Assembly (NCBI RefSeq): GCF_001050195.2
Contig: NZ_DF967965.1
Span: 338,844 to 402,843 of the forward strand
Source: Anaerolinea thermolimosa
GTDB taxonomy: Bacteria; Chloroflexota; Anaerolineae; Anaerolineales; Anaerolineaceae
Direction: 5' to 3'
DNA: 64,000 nucleotides
This document shows positions 25,436 through 34,010 of the stretch, in pieces. Positions within the stretch are counted from its first letter, which is position 1; every line of letters starts with the position of its first letter. The position numbers were made by a program, and so were the translations under genes. The notes beneath the pieces are model-generated. The model saw only the letters and a list, made by a program, of their open reading frames with translations, was not told the origin of the DNA and ran no database searches.

Positions 25436-26122
25436 TTAATCCACGAGGGCACGGAGGGCATCCGGGCAGTGAAGGGTGATGTGGCCGCCTTGATCTGCCG
25501 ATAGGATGCCCTGCCGTTTAAATGCAACCATCACCTGGTTGGCCCTCCGGCGAGATGCACCAACCAGCTCAGCGATGTCATTTTGTGGAAGGCGCAGGCG
25601 GATCAGCACACCCTGAGGAGTGTTTTGCCCGTATTCTTCTGCCAGCAGGAGCAACTGATGAGCAATGCGTCCGGGAACATCCAGGGCGGCAAAGGTACGG
25701 ATCAACCGGGTGGTGCGCCTGACCCGTTCAACCAGGGAATGGAGTAGATTTTCGTTGGCTCTGGGGATCGTTCGCAACATTTCCAGGAAGTGGGAGCGGG
25801 CCATCCAGAGGGTGGAGGTGGCTTCCAGGGTAATCACACTGGCCGAGCGCTCAGCCTGGTCGATGACGCCCAGTTCACCGATAATATCTCCCGGCCCTTG
25901 AATGTTGAGGGTAACCTGAGTACCATCCATCTGTGGCAGATAGACTTTCACTGTTCCATCAAGGATGAAGTAGACCAGATCGCTGGGTTCGCCTTCGGTC
26001 ACCACGTCAACTGCCGGTGGAAACTGACGAGCGTGCAGGCGCTGGCATACCCAGGACATTTCTGACGGGGTAAGACCTTTAAAAAGGGTGATGCGGGTGG
26101 CAGCTTCAAGGGGGTAGTTCAT
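25436..26122 (-). CDS. Crp/Fnr-family transcriptional regulator
   Basis: 228 residues from the ATG ending at 26122, which has AAGG at a six-base spacing; a GTG two codons upstream is possible. The N-terminal cNMP-binding fold is seen in RQFPPAVDVVTEGEPSDLVYFILDGTVKVYL and GDIIGELGVIDQAERSASVITLE. The C-terminal Crp-type winged helix follows (LPQNDIAELVGASRRRANQVMVAFKRQGILSA). No Cys cluster for an Fe-S cofactor is present, so it is not a classical oxygen-sensing Fnr. Its ligand and regulon are unknown. It is convergent with the exporter and stands alone. Confidence 0.85.
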   Translation of the reverse strand: MNYPLEAATRITLFKGLTPSEMSWVCQRLHARQFPPAVDVVTEGEPSDLVYFILDGTVKVYLPQMDGTQVTLNIQGPGDIIGELGVIDQAERSASVITLEATSTLWMARSHFLEMLRTIPRANENLLHSLVERVRRTTRLIRTFAALDVPGRIAHQLLLLAEEYGQNTPQGVLIRLRLPQNDIAELVGASRRRANQVMVAFKRQGILSADQGGHITLHCPDALRALVD

Positions 26123-26231
26123 GGACACCCTTAATGTACCCGGTCTGAGAACTGATTACAAGCTTAAAGAATTACGAATGGCTTACAATCGTGCCGTTGA
26201 TCTTTCTGGATGACCATGAATGTTCTTTTGT

Positions 26232-27212
26232 TTATCGGGTTTGGGCATGGGTAGCGTGGGGGACCTGGACCACCCCGTCGGTTTGATTGAGGTGCAGGGT
26301 CAGTCCTTCCCGTGCTACCATTGTACCGGGGAGCAGACGTTCGGCCTGGGCTGCGATGCGGTCCATCTGTTCATCATCGTATTCCGGTGCATGATGAAAG
26401 AGCACCAGTTGCCGTGCACCAGAAACCTGAGCCGCCTGGATGGCGATGCCCACCGTAGAATGTCCGTAGCCCTGAGTGTTGGGCAGTCCTGCGGCCATGC
26501 CAAGATAATGCTCATCGGTGTACTGGGCGTCATGGATGAGCAACCGGGTTCCCTGAGCGAAATGAGCCAGCCTGCGGTCGCCATTGACATACCCTTCGGT
26601 ATCGGTGGCGTATACCATCGAAACATCGTGCCAGTCGATGCGATAATGTAAAACTCCGTTGGGATGGGCATAAGAGCGCAATACCCGGATGCGGATCAGG
26701 TCGGGGTCTTCCATCAAAACAGGGTCGCTGGCGCTTCCCAAGGCCACACCTCCGACTGATTCGCCGATGGCCAGCAGGTCGGGTTCGCGCAGAGTGGCGA
26801 AGCTGAGCCAGGCATTGAGTTCGGAGAGATGCAGTGGAAAATAAGGGGGTGACATGACCGCTGCAAGCGCCACTTTGGGGCTGGAATTGAGGAAGTCGGG
26901 CCCGAAGAGGTGCAGTCGGGTGCTTGGGACAAACGCCGGAGTGAAAAATGGAAACCCCTGGGTATGGTCGTGATGGAGATGGCTGAAAAGCAGGACGGCC
27001 TCAACGGGTTGTTTATTCTCGCGAGAACGGCGCATCAGTTCGCGCCCCAGCGGGATGATCCCCGTACCGGCGTCCAGAATGATCGTCCATGCACCAATGG
27101 TCACTTCAATGCAGGGAGTGTTGCCTCCATAACGCACGGTAGATGCTCCCGGGGTTGGGTAACTGCCGCGCACACCCCAGAATCTCACGCTGAATTCTTG
27201 ATTTTCATTCAT
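26232..27212 (-). CDS. MBL-fold metallohydrolase
   Basis: 326 residues. The metallo-beta-lactamase fold is shown by RFWGVRGSYPTPG and RYGGNTPCIEV at the N-terminus, the metal motif SHLHHDHTQG near residue 78, VYATDTEG near 208 and HSTVGIAIQAA. The start resembles the phosphodiesterase-like MBL proteins often linked to cyclic-nucleotide or nucleic-acid phosphodiester hydrolysis, but the substrate cannot be assigned. It is divergent from the HAD hydrolase gene, with a 111-base gap. Confidence 0.85.
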   Translation of the reverse strand: MNENQEFSVRFWGVRGSYPTPGASTVRYGGNTPCIEVTIGAWTIILDAGTGIIPLGRELMRRSRENKQPVEAVLLFSHLHHDHTQGFPFFTPAFVPSTRLHLFGPDFLNSSPKVALAAVMSPPYFPLHLSELNAWLSFATLREPDLLAIGESVGGVALGSASDPVLMEDPDLIRIRVLRSYAHPNGVLHYRIDWHDVSMVYATDTEGYVNGDRRLAHFAQGTRLLIHDAQYTDEHYLGMAAGLPNTQGYGHSTVGIAIQAAQVSGARQLVLFHHAPEYDDEQMDRIAAQAERLLPGTMVAREGLTLHLNQTDGVVQVPHATHAQTR

Positions 27213-27323
27213 CCCTGCATCCTCCCTTCATCCTTCTGACCTGCCCTATGAGAATACTGGAGAGGCAGGAGAAGAGCAAGGAAAAAGTTCTCACTCCGAA
27301 GATTTGTTGATATACTAGCCCCG

Positions 27324-27965
27324 ATGCATCACTGGAGGGCTATTCTCTTCGATATTGGCGGGGTTCTGGTGTGCACAGAAGACCCTGCTCCGCGCCAGCG
27401 CCTCGCTCAGCAATACGGGCTAAGTCGTGAAGGGCTGGAAAACCTGGTTTTCGGAAGCCCGGTCAGCCTGGCGGCGGAGCGAGGCGAGGCTTCGGAGGAG
27501 GATGTCTGGCAGTTTGTCCGGCGCTCTCTCCACCTTAATGAGGCGGCGCTGGTTGAATTCAAGCGCGATTTCTGGGCCGGTGATCGGCTGGATCAGACTC
27601 TGGTTGCCTGGCTGGCCAAAAAACGTTCGCATTTCCGCATCGGGTTGCTGACCAATTGCTGGAGCCGGGAGCCTTTGACGTATTATTCAACGCTCCTTGG
27701 TCTGCCTGATCATTCCCTGGCCGGGGCTGTAGATGCTGTGGTGAGTTCAGCCCAGGTGAGGGTGCGTAAACCACACCCGCGAATTTTTGAAGCGATCCTT
27801 CAGGTGCTCGGTGTGCCTCCTGGCGAGAGCATATTTGTGGATGATTTTCTGGAAAATGTGGAAGGCGCACGTGCGCTGGGTATGACGGGGATTCATTTCC
27901 GCAAGCGGGAGGACGTGTTATCTGCCCTTGACCGGATGCTCCATGGGGGACGGCTTCATGAATAA
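27324..27965 (+). CDS. HAD-family hydrolase (YihX/epoxide-hydrolase-N-like)
   Basis: 213 residues with motif I FDIGGVL (nucleophile Asp; the second Asp is replaced, as in many YihX-like members), motif II LLTNC, motif III KPHPRIFE and motif IV VDDFLENV. A helical cap lies between motifs I and II. A TATACT at 27311-27316 places the transcription start next to the ATG, so the message may be leaderless. The stop overlaps the following phosphoesterase start by eight bases. Probably a small-molecule phosphatase; substrate unknown. Confidence 0.85.
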   Translation: MHHWRAILFDIGGVLVCTEDPAPRQRLAQQYGLSREGLENLVFGSPVSLAAERGEASEEDVWQFVRRSLHLNEAALVEFKRDFWAGDRLDQTLVAWLAKKRSHFRIGLLTNCWSREPLTYYSTLLGLPDHSLAGAVDAVVSSAQVRVRKPHPRIFEAILQVLGVPPGESIFVDDFLENVEGARALGMTGIHFRKREDVLSALDRMLHGGRLHE

Positions 27966-28566
27966 TGGCGGAGCCCTGCACGTACTGGGGGTTGTGGCAG
28001 ATACGCATGTGCCCGACCGGGTGAATGCTCTGCACCCGGAATTGCTTTCGGCGCTGAGAACTGCCGGGGTGGAGAGGATTCTTCACGCTGGAGATGTCTG
28101 TGTTCGCCAGGTGATTGAAGAACTGGAAAGTGTAGCTCCGGTAACGGTGGCGCGTGGAAACCGCGACTGGATGCTTTCGCCCTTGCCTCCATGGAGTGCC
28201 CTGCTGGAACTGGATGGAGTTCGGGTGGCAATGGCTCATGGGCAGGGGAGTTTTTTTACCTACTGGCTGGATAAATTCCTCTTTGTCTTTCAAGGGTACC
28301 GGTTTGAGCGGTATCAGCGGGTAGTGGCAGCGTCTTCGGCTCTGGAGGCCGATGTGTATATTTTCGGGCATACCCACCGCGCCGAAAATCGCCTGGTGGG
28401 AGGACGGCTTTTCTTCAATCCCGGTTCGGCCAGCTTTGGTTTTATTAAGGGCAGCCGTCACCCGTCCTTCGGTTTGTTAACCATCCGCCCCGGTGGGCAG
28501 GTGCAGGGAGAAATTCGTCCGCTGAACGGGTGGCGGGTGGTAAAGGGGCGCTGGGAGCGATTGTAA
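27958..28566 (+). CDS. YfcE/MJ0936-type metallophosphoesterase
   Basis: 202 residues from the ATG at 27958, overlapping the HAD gene by eight bases. The calcineurin-like motifs are GVVADTHVPD, ILHAGDV, ARGNRDWM (normally GNCD), AHGQGS and FGHTHRAE, all with metal ligands in place. Residues SFGFIKGSRHPSFGLLTI and the basic tail complete the fold. These enzymes hydrolyse phosphodiesters; the natural substrate is unknown. A second, shorter relative lies at 30.8-31.3 kb. Confidence 0.87.
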   Translation: MNNGGALHVLGVVADTHVPDRVNALHPELLSALRTAGVERILHAGDVCVRQVIEELESVAPVTVARGNRDWMLSPLPPWSALLELDGVRVAMAHGQGSFFTYWLDKFLFVFQGYRFERYQRVVAASSALEADVYIFGHTHRAENRLVGGRLFFNPGSASFGFIKGSRHPSFGLLTIRPGGQVQGEIRPLNGWRVVKGRWERL

Positions 28567-28640
28567 ATCCCGGGACACCCGGCCTGGGCAGAAGAGCCTG
28601 CCGTCACCCGGGCTTTGTTCCATGCGGTACAGGCTAAAAG

Positions 28641-28679
28641 AGGGGAGCTGCCCGGGCGATGATTTCGGGCAGCTCCCCT
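28641..28679. terminator. Bidirectional terminator between phosphoesterase and alpha-galactosidase
   Basis: Perfect 13-bp arms (AGGGGAGCTGCCC, 28641-28653, and its complement at 28667-28679) are flanked by T-rich sequence on the plus side and an A-rich CTAAAAG on the other. It separates two convergent genes. Confidence 0.85.
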
Positions 28680-28686
28680 GAATGTT

Positions 28687-30768
28687 TTATGAGACTCGTC
28701 GTATGCGCAGTACGGTTGACGAAAAATCAGAAAGCATAACCGGTACTCCCTGCTCCATCCAGGCCAGGCCTGAGCGGGGTTCGGATTCGCCTTCAATTTC
28801 GTAAAGTGCGTTTTCATCCAGCCCGCGCAGGCGCACCGGCGGGAGCATAACCGGCTCAGGGATATGGGTGCGGAAGACAAAAAGGACCCCTTCGGAACGA
28901 TCTTTACTCATGTATTGAACTGCCGAGAAGGGGGACTGTTGCGGCGATAGGAGCCGGAACTGGTCGCCGAGTTGAACGATGGGGCGAATTTCTTTGTAAA
29001 GAGCAATCCAGTGAGCGGCCTGCTGGCGTTCTTCTTCGCTCCAGTGGAGCAGATTCCCGCCCACACCCAGGGCACCACACATGGCCACATGGAAGCGGAA
29101 GTCTAAAGGAATGCGCTCGCTGGCGGCATCGGTTACCCAGGCTTCCATCACGCTGGCAGGGAAAATGCAGGAGAACCCCTCCTGAATGTTCAGGCGAGCG
29201 GTTGCTTCGGTGTTATCGCTCACCCATACCTGATCGGCCAGGTGTAAGATACCCAGGTCAGCGCGCCCTCCACCCCCGGAACAGCTTTGCCAGATGACGT
29301 TGGGATGGCGGCGGCGTAATTCACCCCACACGCGGTATACTCCCTGCACATAACGCACCCAGAGTTCACGCGGGTCACCAGGAGCATCTGGCCAGCCAGG
29401 TTCGCTGACGTTTCGATTCATATCCCATTTGATGAAAGCAATATTGTTCTCACGGAGGAGGCGGTCCAGGGTCTCGATCAGGTATTCCTGTACATCAGGC
29501 CGGGCCAGGTTGAGGATGAGTTGATTGCGGGCTTCGGTGCGGGGACGGGAAGGGAAGTGAATGACCCAATCGGGGTGCGCCCGGTACAGGTGGCTGTCGG
29601 GATTGACCATCTCAGGCTCGATCCAGAGCCCGAAATCCATTCCCAGATCATTGACTTTACGGATAAGGGGTTGCAATCCATCCGGGAATTTGGCAGGATC
29701 GGGCCACCAGTCACCCAGTCCGGCATTGTCGGAATGGCGCCCCTGGAACCAGCCGTCATCTACGACGAAGAGTTCGATGCCCATATCGGCGGCGAGTTCA
29801 GCCAGGCGGGTTTGACTCTGGACGTCAACATCAAAGGTGGTGGCTTCCCACGAGTTGTAGAGCACCTTATGGGTGATGGGGCCGTGAGGAAGGATGGAAT
29901 GCCGGATAAAATCGTGCAACAGACGGCTGGCCGCGCCGAAGCCGCCCTTCGTATAGCCTGCAAAAGCTGAGGGAGTGGTGAATACTTCTCCCGGCTGAAG
30001 GCACCAGGCAAAATCCCAGTCGTTCAGCCCGATGTTGATCCGGGTGGAGTCAAAATCGGTTACCTCTGCAGTGATCTTCCAGTTTCCGCTCCAGGCCAGG
30101 GCGCCGAACCACACTTCTCCCTGATCTTCATCCGCCGTCCCGCGATCGATGGCAAACCAGGGGCTGGCATGATGGCTGGTTGTGATACGGCGGCTTTCCA
30201 GCACTTTCAGGCCGGGTTTGAGAAATTCACGCTGGAGATGGTTTTCATCCAGCCATTTTCCGCTCAGATGAGTCAGGCGGTATTGACCGAACCGTGGAAG
30301 GTGCCACTGGGCAGAGAAAATCCGCTCCAGGGTGACGGGCTGGCTGCCCAGGTTTTCCACGGTAACCCAGCGCTCGATCAGGTCCTCGGCAACATGGGCG
30401 CGGTAGTGCAGGTTCACCCGCAGAGGATAGAGAGCATCGTGTAGATGCAGGATGAGTTCTTCTCCCTGGGTGCTGGCCTCTTCAAAGAGCAGGACTGTGT
30501 CACGGGTGCCATCTGAGAAAGTCAGTTTGAGGCAGGGGTCAATATATTTCAGACCGCCGCAGGCAGGGTATTCCTCTGGAACCACCTGTCCCGGGCCGTT
30601 AAAAGAGGCCCACCCTGGCATGGCGATTGGAGGTGGGTAATCCGTCGGGCGGGGGAGGCGCACTCCCCAGTAGCGATGGGTGAGTAACCCCATGGCATTC
30701 ATGCCTGTGGCGTAACCGGTGTTTCTTGTTTCGATGATCCAGGAGTTGGGGAAAGAGAAGATAGGCAT
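28687..30768 (-). CDS. Alpha-galactosidase, glycoside hydrolase family 36
   Basis: 693 residues, typical of GH36 enzymes that release galactose from raffinose-type sugars. An N-terminal beta-sandwich (1 to about 290) precedes the barrel (YNSWEATTFDVD, VDDGWFQGRHSD). The nucleophile Asp lies in FIKWDMNR near residue 445 and the acid/base Asp in WVSDNTEA near 515, after SCSGGGGRADLG. No signal peptide is present, so it acts inside the cell. No sugar transporter or regulator lies beside it. The nearby phosphoesterase and rel genes share the strand but not the pathway. Confidence 0.93.
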   Translation of the reverse strand: MPIFSFPNSWIIETRNTGYATGMNAMGLLTHRYWGVRLPRPTDYPPPIAMPGWASFNGPGQVVPEEYPACGGLKYIDPCLKLTFSDGTRDTVLLFEEASTQGEELILHLHDALYPLRVNLHYRAHVAEDLIERWVTVENLGSQPVTLERIFSAQWHLPRFGQYRLTHLSGKWLDENHLQREFLKPGLKVLESRRITTSHHASPWFAIDRGTADEDQGEVWFGALAWSGNWKITAEVTDFDSTRINIGLNDWDFAWCLQPGEVFTTPSAFAGYTKGGFGAASRLLHDFIRHSILPHGPITHKVLYNSWEATTFDVDVQSQTRLAELAADMGIELFVVDDGWFQGRHSDNAGLGDWWPDPAKFPDGLQPLIRKVNDLGMDFGLWIEPEMVNPDSHLYRAHPDWVIHFPSRPRTEARNQLILNLARPDVQEYLIETLDRLLRENNIAFIKWDMNRNVSEPGWPDAPGDPRELWVRYVQGVYRVWGELRRRHPNVIWQSCSGGGGRADLGILHLADQVWVSDNTEATARLNIQEGFSCIFPASVMEAWVTDAASERIPLDFRFHVAMCGALGVGGNLLHWSEEERQQAAHWIALYKEIRPIVQLGDQFRLLSPQQSPFSAVQYMSKDRSEGVLFVFRTHIPEPVMLPPVRLRGLDENALYEIEGESEPRSGLAWMEQGVPVMLSDFSSTVLRIRRVS

Positions 30769-30797
30769 AGGATTTCTCCAGATGTGAGAGGCCTGAC

Positions 30798-31292
30798 TCA
30801 GGCCAGGTAAAAGAATCGCCCCTGATGGGTTTGCGAGTCTAAAAGATAGAAGGATCGTTCTTCCACTCTGACGCCGCCCAGTGCACCCGGGTTGATCAGA
30901 CGCATCTTCCCGATTTGTTCATCGCGGCGCCGATGGGTGTGGCCGGTAAAGAGAAGATCAACCGACTGGCTGCGGATCAGTTCTTGAAGAGCGGCGGAGA
31001 CGTGCCCATGGACGGCGGCAATTTGCAGCCCTTCGATCTCTCCGCGGTAAATCATGCCTGAGTAGTTCGAGGGGTTAAGCTGGAGCAGTGCCTGGCGGAT
31101 GGCACCGGTGGCAATGTCTCCATTTCCGCACACATGGATCACGCGGAAACCGCCCAGAGCGGAGGCTGTTTCGGGGGTGGTCAGGTCGCCACAATGGATG
31201 AGCACTTCGGCCCCTTCCTGCCTCAGACGCTCCAGGGCAACCTGCAGGTTGTGAAGATGGTTATGAGTATCGGAGATGATGCCGATTTTCAT
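30798..31292 (-). CDS. Small YfcE-type metallophosphoesterase
   Basis: 164 residues from the ATG ending at 31292; a TTG two codons upstream overlaps the rel stop. All five calcineurin motifs are present: GIISDTHNH, IHCGDL, VCGNGDI (a GNGD variant), VHGHV and FTGHTHRR. It is translationally adjacent to the end of the rel gene, with which it was presumably co-transcribed. The 781-bp duplication begins within its 5' end but leaves it intact. Substrate unknown. Confidence 0.88.
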   Translation of the reverse strand: MKIGIISDTHNHLHNLQVALERLRQEGAEVLIHCGDLTTPETASALGGFRVIHVCGNGDIATGAIRQALLQLNPSNYSGMIYRGEIEGLQIAAVHGHVSAALQELIRSQSVDLLFTGHTHRRRDEQIGKMRLINPGALGGVRVEERSFYLLDSQTHQGRFFYLA

Positions 31293-32802
31293 CGTCAAAC
31301 AATTTCCAATAGCCTGAAGGCAATATTGCTTCTTCGGAAAGAACGCTCCAGAGCCGCTTTGTGGGTCTCATCCAGCGAGGTGATTACCAGCCGCAGGCTG
31401 AATCCGCCATCGGGTAAAGTGTTGTTGACCGAGCGCAGGATGTTCCCTCCATGCCGCGAGACGATTCCGGCCAGGCGGGAAAGCACCCCGGGGCGGTTGT
31501 CTTCCTGGGGGGCAACCAGGTTGACGGTCGTCCAGTGCAGGTTCTCGCGGGTAATACCGGCCTGAATGAGCGCCTGACGCAGATCTTCCACCCGGATGGC
31601 GCCCCCGCCCACCGCCGCGTACAGGTCTTCCAGGCTGGCGCAACCGAGAAGTTCAAGAAGGGTATCGACACGGTCTGCCTCCAGAGTTTGCACATCTTCG
31701 AGGGCCAGAATACCGGCCTCGGCAAGCATTCCACGTACCCTTTGCCGCCCCTGGTCGGCAGATTTCCGCAATGCCTCGATCGCCAGCACCACCCGCAGCA
31801 GGCGGGCAGTCGATTCGTTACAGAAGCTCAACCATTCTTCAGAGGGGGTGAGACGTTTACCGCTGGTGACCACCTCAACCACGTCTCCCGGGGAAACACG
31901 GTCGGAGAGCCGGGCAAGGTTGCCATTGACTTTAACAGCGCTGATCTTATCCAGCAGGAATTCTTGCTGGATGGATGCTACTGCATCGAGCACGGTGGAA
32001 CCCTCTCTCAGGAAGCGCGCCCCTGCAGGTTGTGAAGATGGTTATGAGTATCGGAGATGATGCCGATTTTCATCGTCAAACAATTTCCAATAGCCTGAAG
32101 GCAATATTGCTTCTTCGGAAAGAACGCTCCAGAGCCGCTTTGTGGGTCTCATCCAGCGAGGTGATTACCAGCCGCAGGCTGAATCCGCCATCGGGTAAAG
32201 TGTTGTTGACCGAGCGCAGGATGTTCCCTCCATGCCGCGAGACGATTCCGGCCAGGCGGGAAAGCACCCCGGGGCGGTTGTCTTCCTGGGGGGCAACCAG
32301 GTTGACGGTCGTCCAGTGCAGGTTCTCGCGGGTAATACCGGCCTGAATGAGCGCCTGACGCAGATCTTCCACCCGGATGGCGCCCCCGCCCACCGCCGCG
32401 TACAGGTCTTCCAGGCTGGCGCAACCGAGAAGTTCAAGAAGGGTATCGACACGGTCTGCCTCCAGAGTTTGCACATCTTCGAGGGCCAGAATACCGGCCT
32501 CGGCAAGCATTCCACGTACCCTTTGCCGCCCCTGGTCGGCAGATTTCCGCAATGCCTCGATCGCCAGCACCACCCGCAGCAGGCGGGCAGTCGATTCGTT
32601 ACAGAAGCTCAACCATTCTTCAGAGGGGGTGAGACGTTTACCGCTGGTGACCACCTCAACCACGTCTCCCGGGGAAACACGGTCGGAGAGCCGGGCAAGG
32701 TTGCCATTGACTTTAACAGCGCTGATCTTATCCAGCAGGAATTCTTGCTGGATGGATGCTACTGCATCGAGCACGGTGGAACCCTCTCTCAGGAAGCGCG
32801 CC
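31241..32802. repeat. Exact 781-bp tandem duplication (copies 31241-32021 and 32022-32802)
   Basis: Two head-to-tail copies with no visible difference span the 5' 17 codons of the phosphoesterase gene and the 3' third of rel. The junction shows two bases of microhomology. As with the 610-bp repeat, each parent gene survives intact on the outside, and only a rel 3' fragment plus a tiny phosphoesterase 5' fragment are extra. No terminal inverted repeats or mobile gene are present. Confidence 0.95.
31295..32021 (-). pseudogene. Duplicated 3' fragment of rel (TGS end and ACT domain)
   Basis: About 240 codons identical to the C-terminal part of the intact rel gene (REGSTVLDAVASIQQEF to the final RLLEIV). 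It lacks the HD and synthetase domains. The frame upstream enters the duplicated phosphoesterase start, so no natural start codon or ribosome site precedes it. A translation of the ACT domain alone from an internal Met is conceivable but unsupported. Confidence 0.88.
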
Positions 32803-33932
32803 CCGCCGCTGGGGGTGAGAATTTCAATGGGGCGGTAGTGGGAGGTATCGCGGTGGTGACGAATGCAGTCGATCACCCCCCACATGTTTTCACCCTCCAT
32901 TTCCCGGGTGGCGATGGCTACTTCGACGGCTCCATAATCGGGTAACCAGATGGTGACCTGAATGGCACGGTAACCATTCTGGGGGTAGGCAATGAAATCG
33001 TCAAAGCGGTCGTTATCCAGGTAGGGGCCAAAGAAGGTATTGACCGCTCCAAGGAGTTCGTAACAGGCTGTGCGGGAGTTGTTGTCGACCACGAGACGAA
33101 AGCTGATCAGGTCATTGACATGGGCGAAATTATTCAGGGGGGCTTTCCGCGCCCGTGCCATACGGCGGAGCTTTTGCCAGGTTTGCCAGTACCCTTTGAC
33201 GAAGATAGAAACCGAGCCTTCTATACCGGCTTTTTCCATGAGATGAGCCAGTTGCTCCATGAAGGGTTCGATGAACGAAAGTTGCAAGCGTGGGTCGGCG
33301 TCTATGCGGGCATGGACATCGGCAAAGGTCTCGGGCTCGGCGTAAGGAAAGGCGAGGTCCTCCAACCAGCAGCGCCATTGATAGCAATTCAGGATACCTG
33401 CCAGTTTCCCGTAGGCGCGAATGGCTTCGGTGGCTTTCTGCACCCGTTTGGCGGGCGGCATGTGTTGCAGGGTGAGGAGATTATGACTTTTGTCGGCCAG
33501 TTTGACCAGAAAGACACCCGGATCGCGGAACATGGCGATCTTTCGCAGGGTTTCCAGCTCGCGGGAGCGGCCATCTCGCGGGTTGCTCAGCTTGGTCACC
33601 CCATCGACGATATGAGCCACTTCTTCACCCAGGGGGCCGGGGAACTTCTGGCGGATGCGGTCGAGGCTCTCGCCGGAGTCTTCGACGCTATCGTGGAGAA
33701 GGCCGGCGATGGTCCAGGCTTCATTTCCCACCAGCCGGTCGAGGAAAGCCCCTACCCAGGCGCAATGGGTTTCAAAATAAGGTTCGCCGCTGAGACGTTT
33801 CTGCCCGGCGTGGAGCTCTCGTCCCCAGGCATAAGCCTCGGCGATGGCCGGTGTGCGCGGGACGAACTTCCCCGGCATGATATCATCAGCCAGGTTGGGG
33901 CGCATCTCATGAATGGTTTGAATGTGCACCAT
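32076..33932 (-). CDS. RelA/SpoT homologue with intact HD hydrolase and degenerate synthetase
   Basis: 618 residues with the full Rel order: HD hydrolase (about 20-190; HAGQKRLSGEPYFETH, AGLLHDSVED, VKLADKSHNLLTL), synthetase region (about 225-370), TGS (about 385-445) and C-terminal ACT (about 535-618). The hydrolase keeps the metal and ED residues. The synthetase is damaged. DLISFRLVV keeps its Asp, but the R-x-K-x-x-x-S segment is not recognisable, GYQSIHTT has become GYRAIQVT (the His is lost) and EIQIRT has become EVAIAT. It therefore looks like a ppGpp hydrolase of SpoT type. This activity statement is inferred from known Rel residues. It is shorter than the usual 720 or more residues. 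Confidence 0.85.
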   Translation of the reverse strand: MVHIQTIHEMRPNLADDIMPGKFVPRTPAIAEAYAWGRELHAGQKRLSGEPYFETHCAWVGAFLDRLVGNEAWTIAGLLHDSVEDSGESLDRIRQKFPGPLGEEVAHIVDGVTKLSNPRDGRSRELETLRKIAMFRDPGVFLVKLADKSHNLLTLQHMPPAKRVQKATEAIRAYGKLAGILNCYQWRCWLEDLAFPYAEPETFADVHARIDADPRLQLSFIEPFMEQLAHLMEKAGIEGSVSIFVKGYWQTWQKLRRMARARKAPLNNFAHVNDLISFRLVVDNNSRTACYELLGAVNTFFGPYLDNDRFDDFIAYPQNGYRAIQVTIWLPDYGAVEVAIATREMEGENMWGVIDCIRHHRDTSHYRPIEILTPSGGARFLREGSTVLDAVASIQQEFLLDKISAVKVNGNLARLSDRVSPGDVVEVVTSGKRLTPSEEWLSFCNESTARLLRVVLAIEALRKSADQGRQRVRGMLAEAGILALEDVQTLEADRVDTLLELLGCASLEDLYAAVGGGAIRVEDLRQALIQAGITRENLHWTTVNLVAPQEDNRPGVLSRLAGIVSRHGGNILRSVNNTLPDGGFSLRLVITSLDETHKAALERSFRRSNIAFRLLEIV

Positions 33933-34010
33933 GTAAAAATTTTAACCTTAATTTGAAGAAAAAGCTGCTTTTTACACTCCATTTGTTTGTGAGATTCGTC
34001 ACAGGATTGA

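Noticed and set aside
31241-32802. Composite transposon or mobile element
   Set aside because: No terminal inverted repeats, target duplications or transposase; it is a plain tandem duplication.
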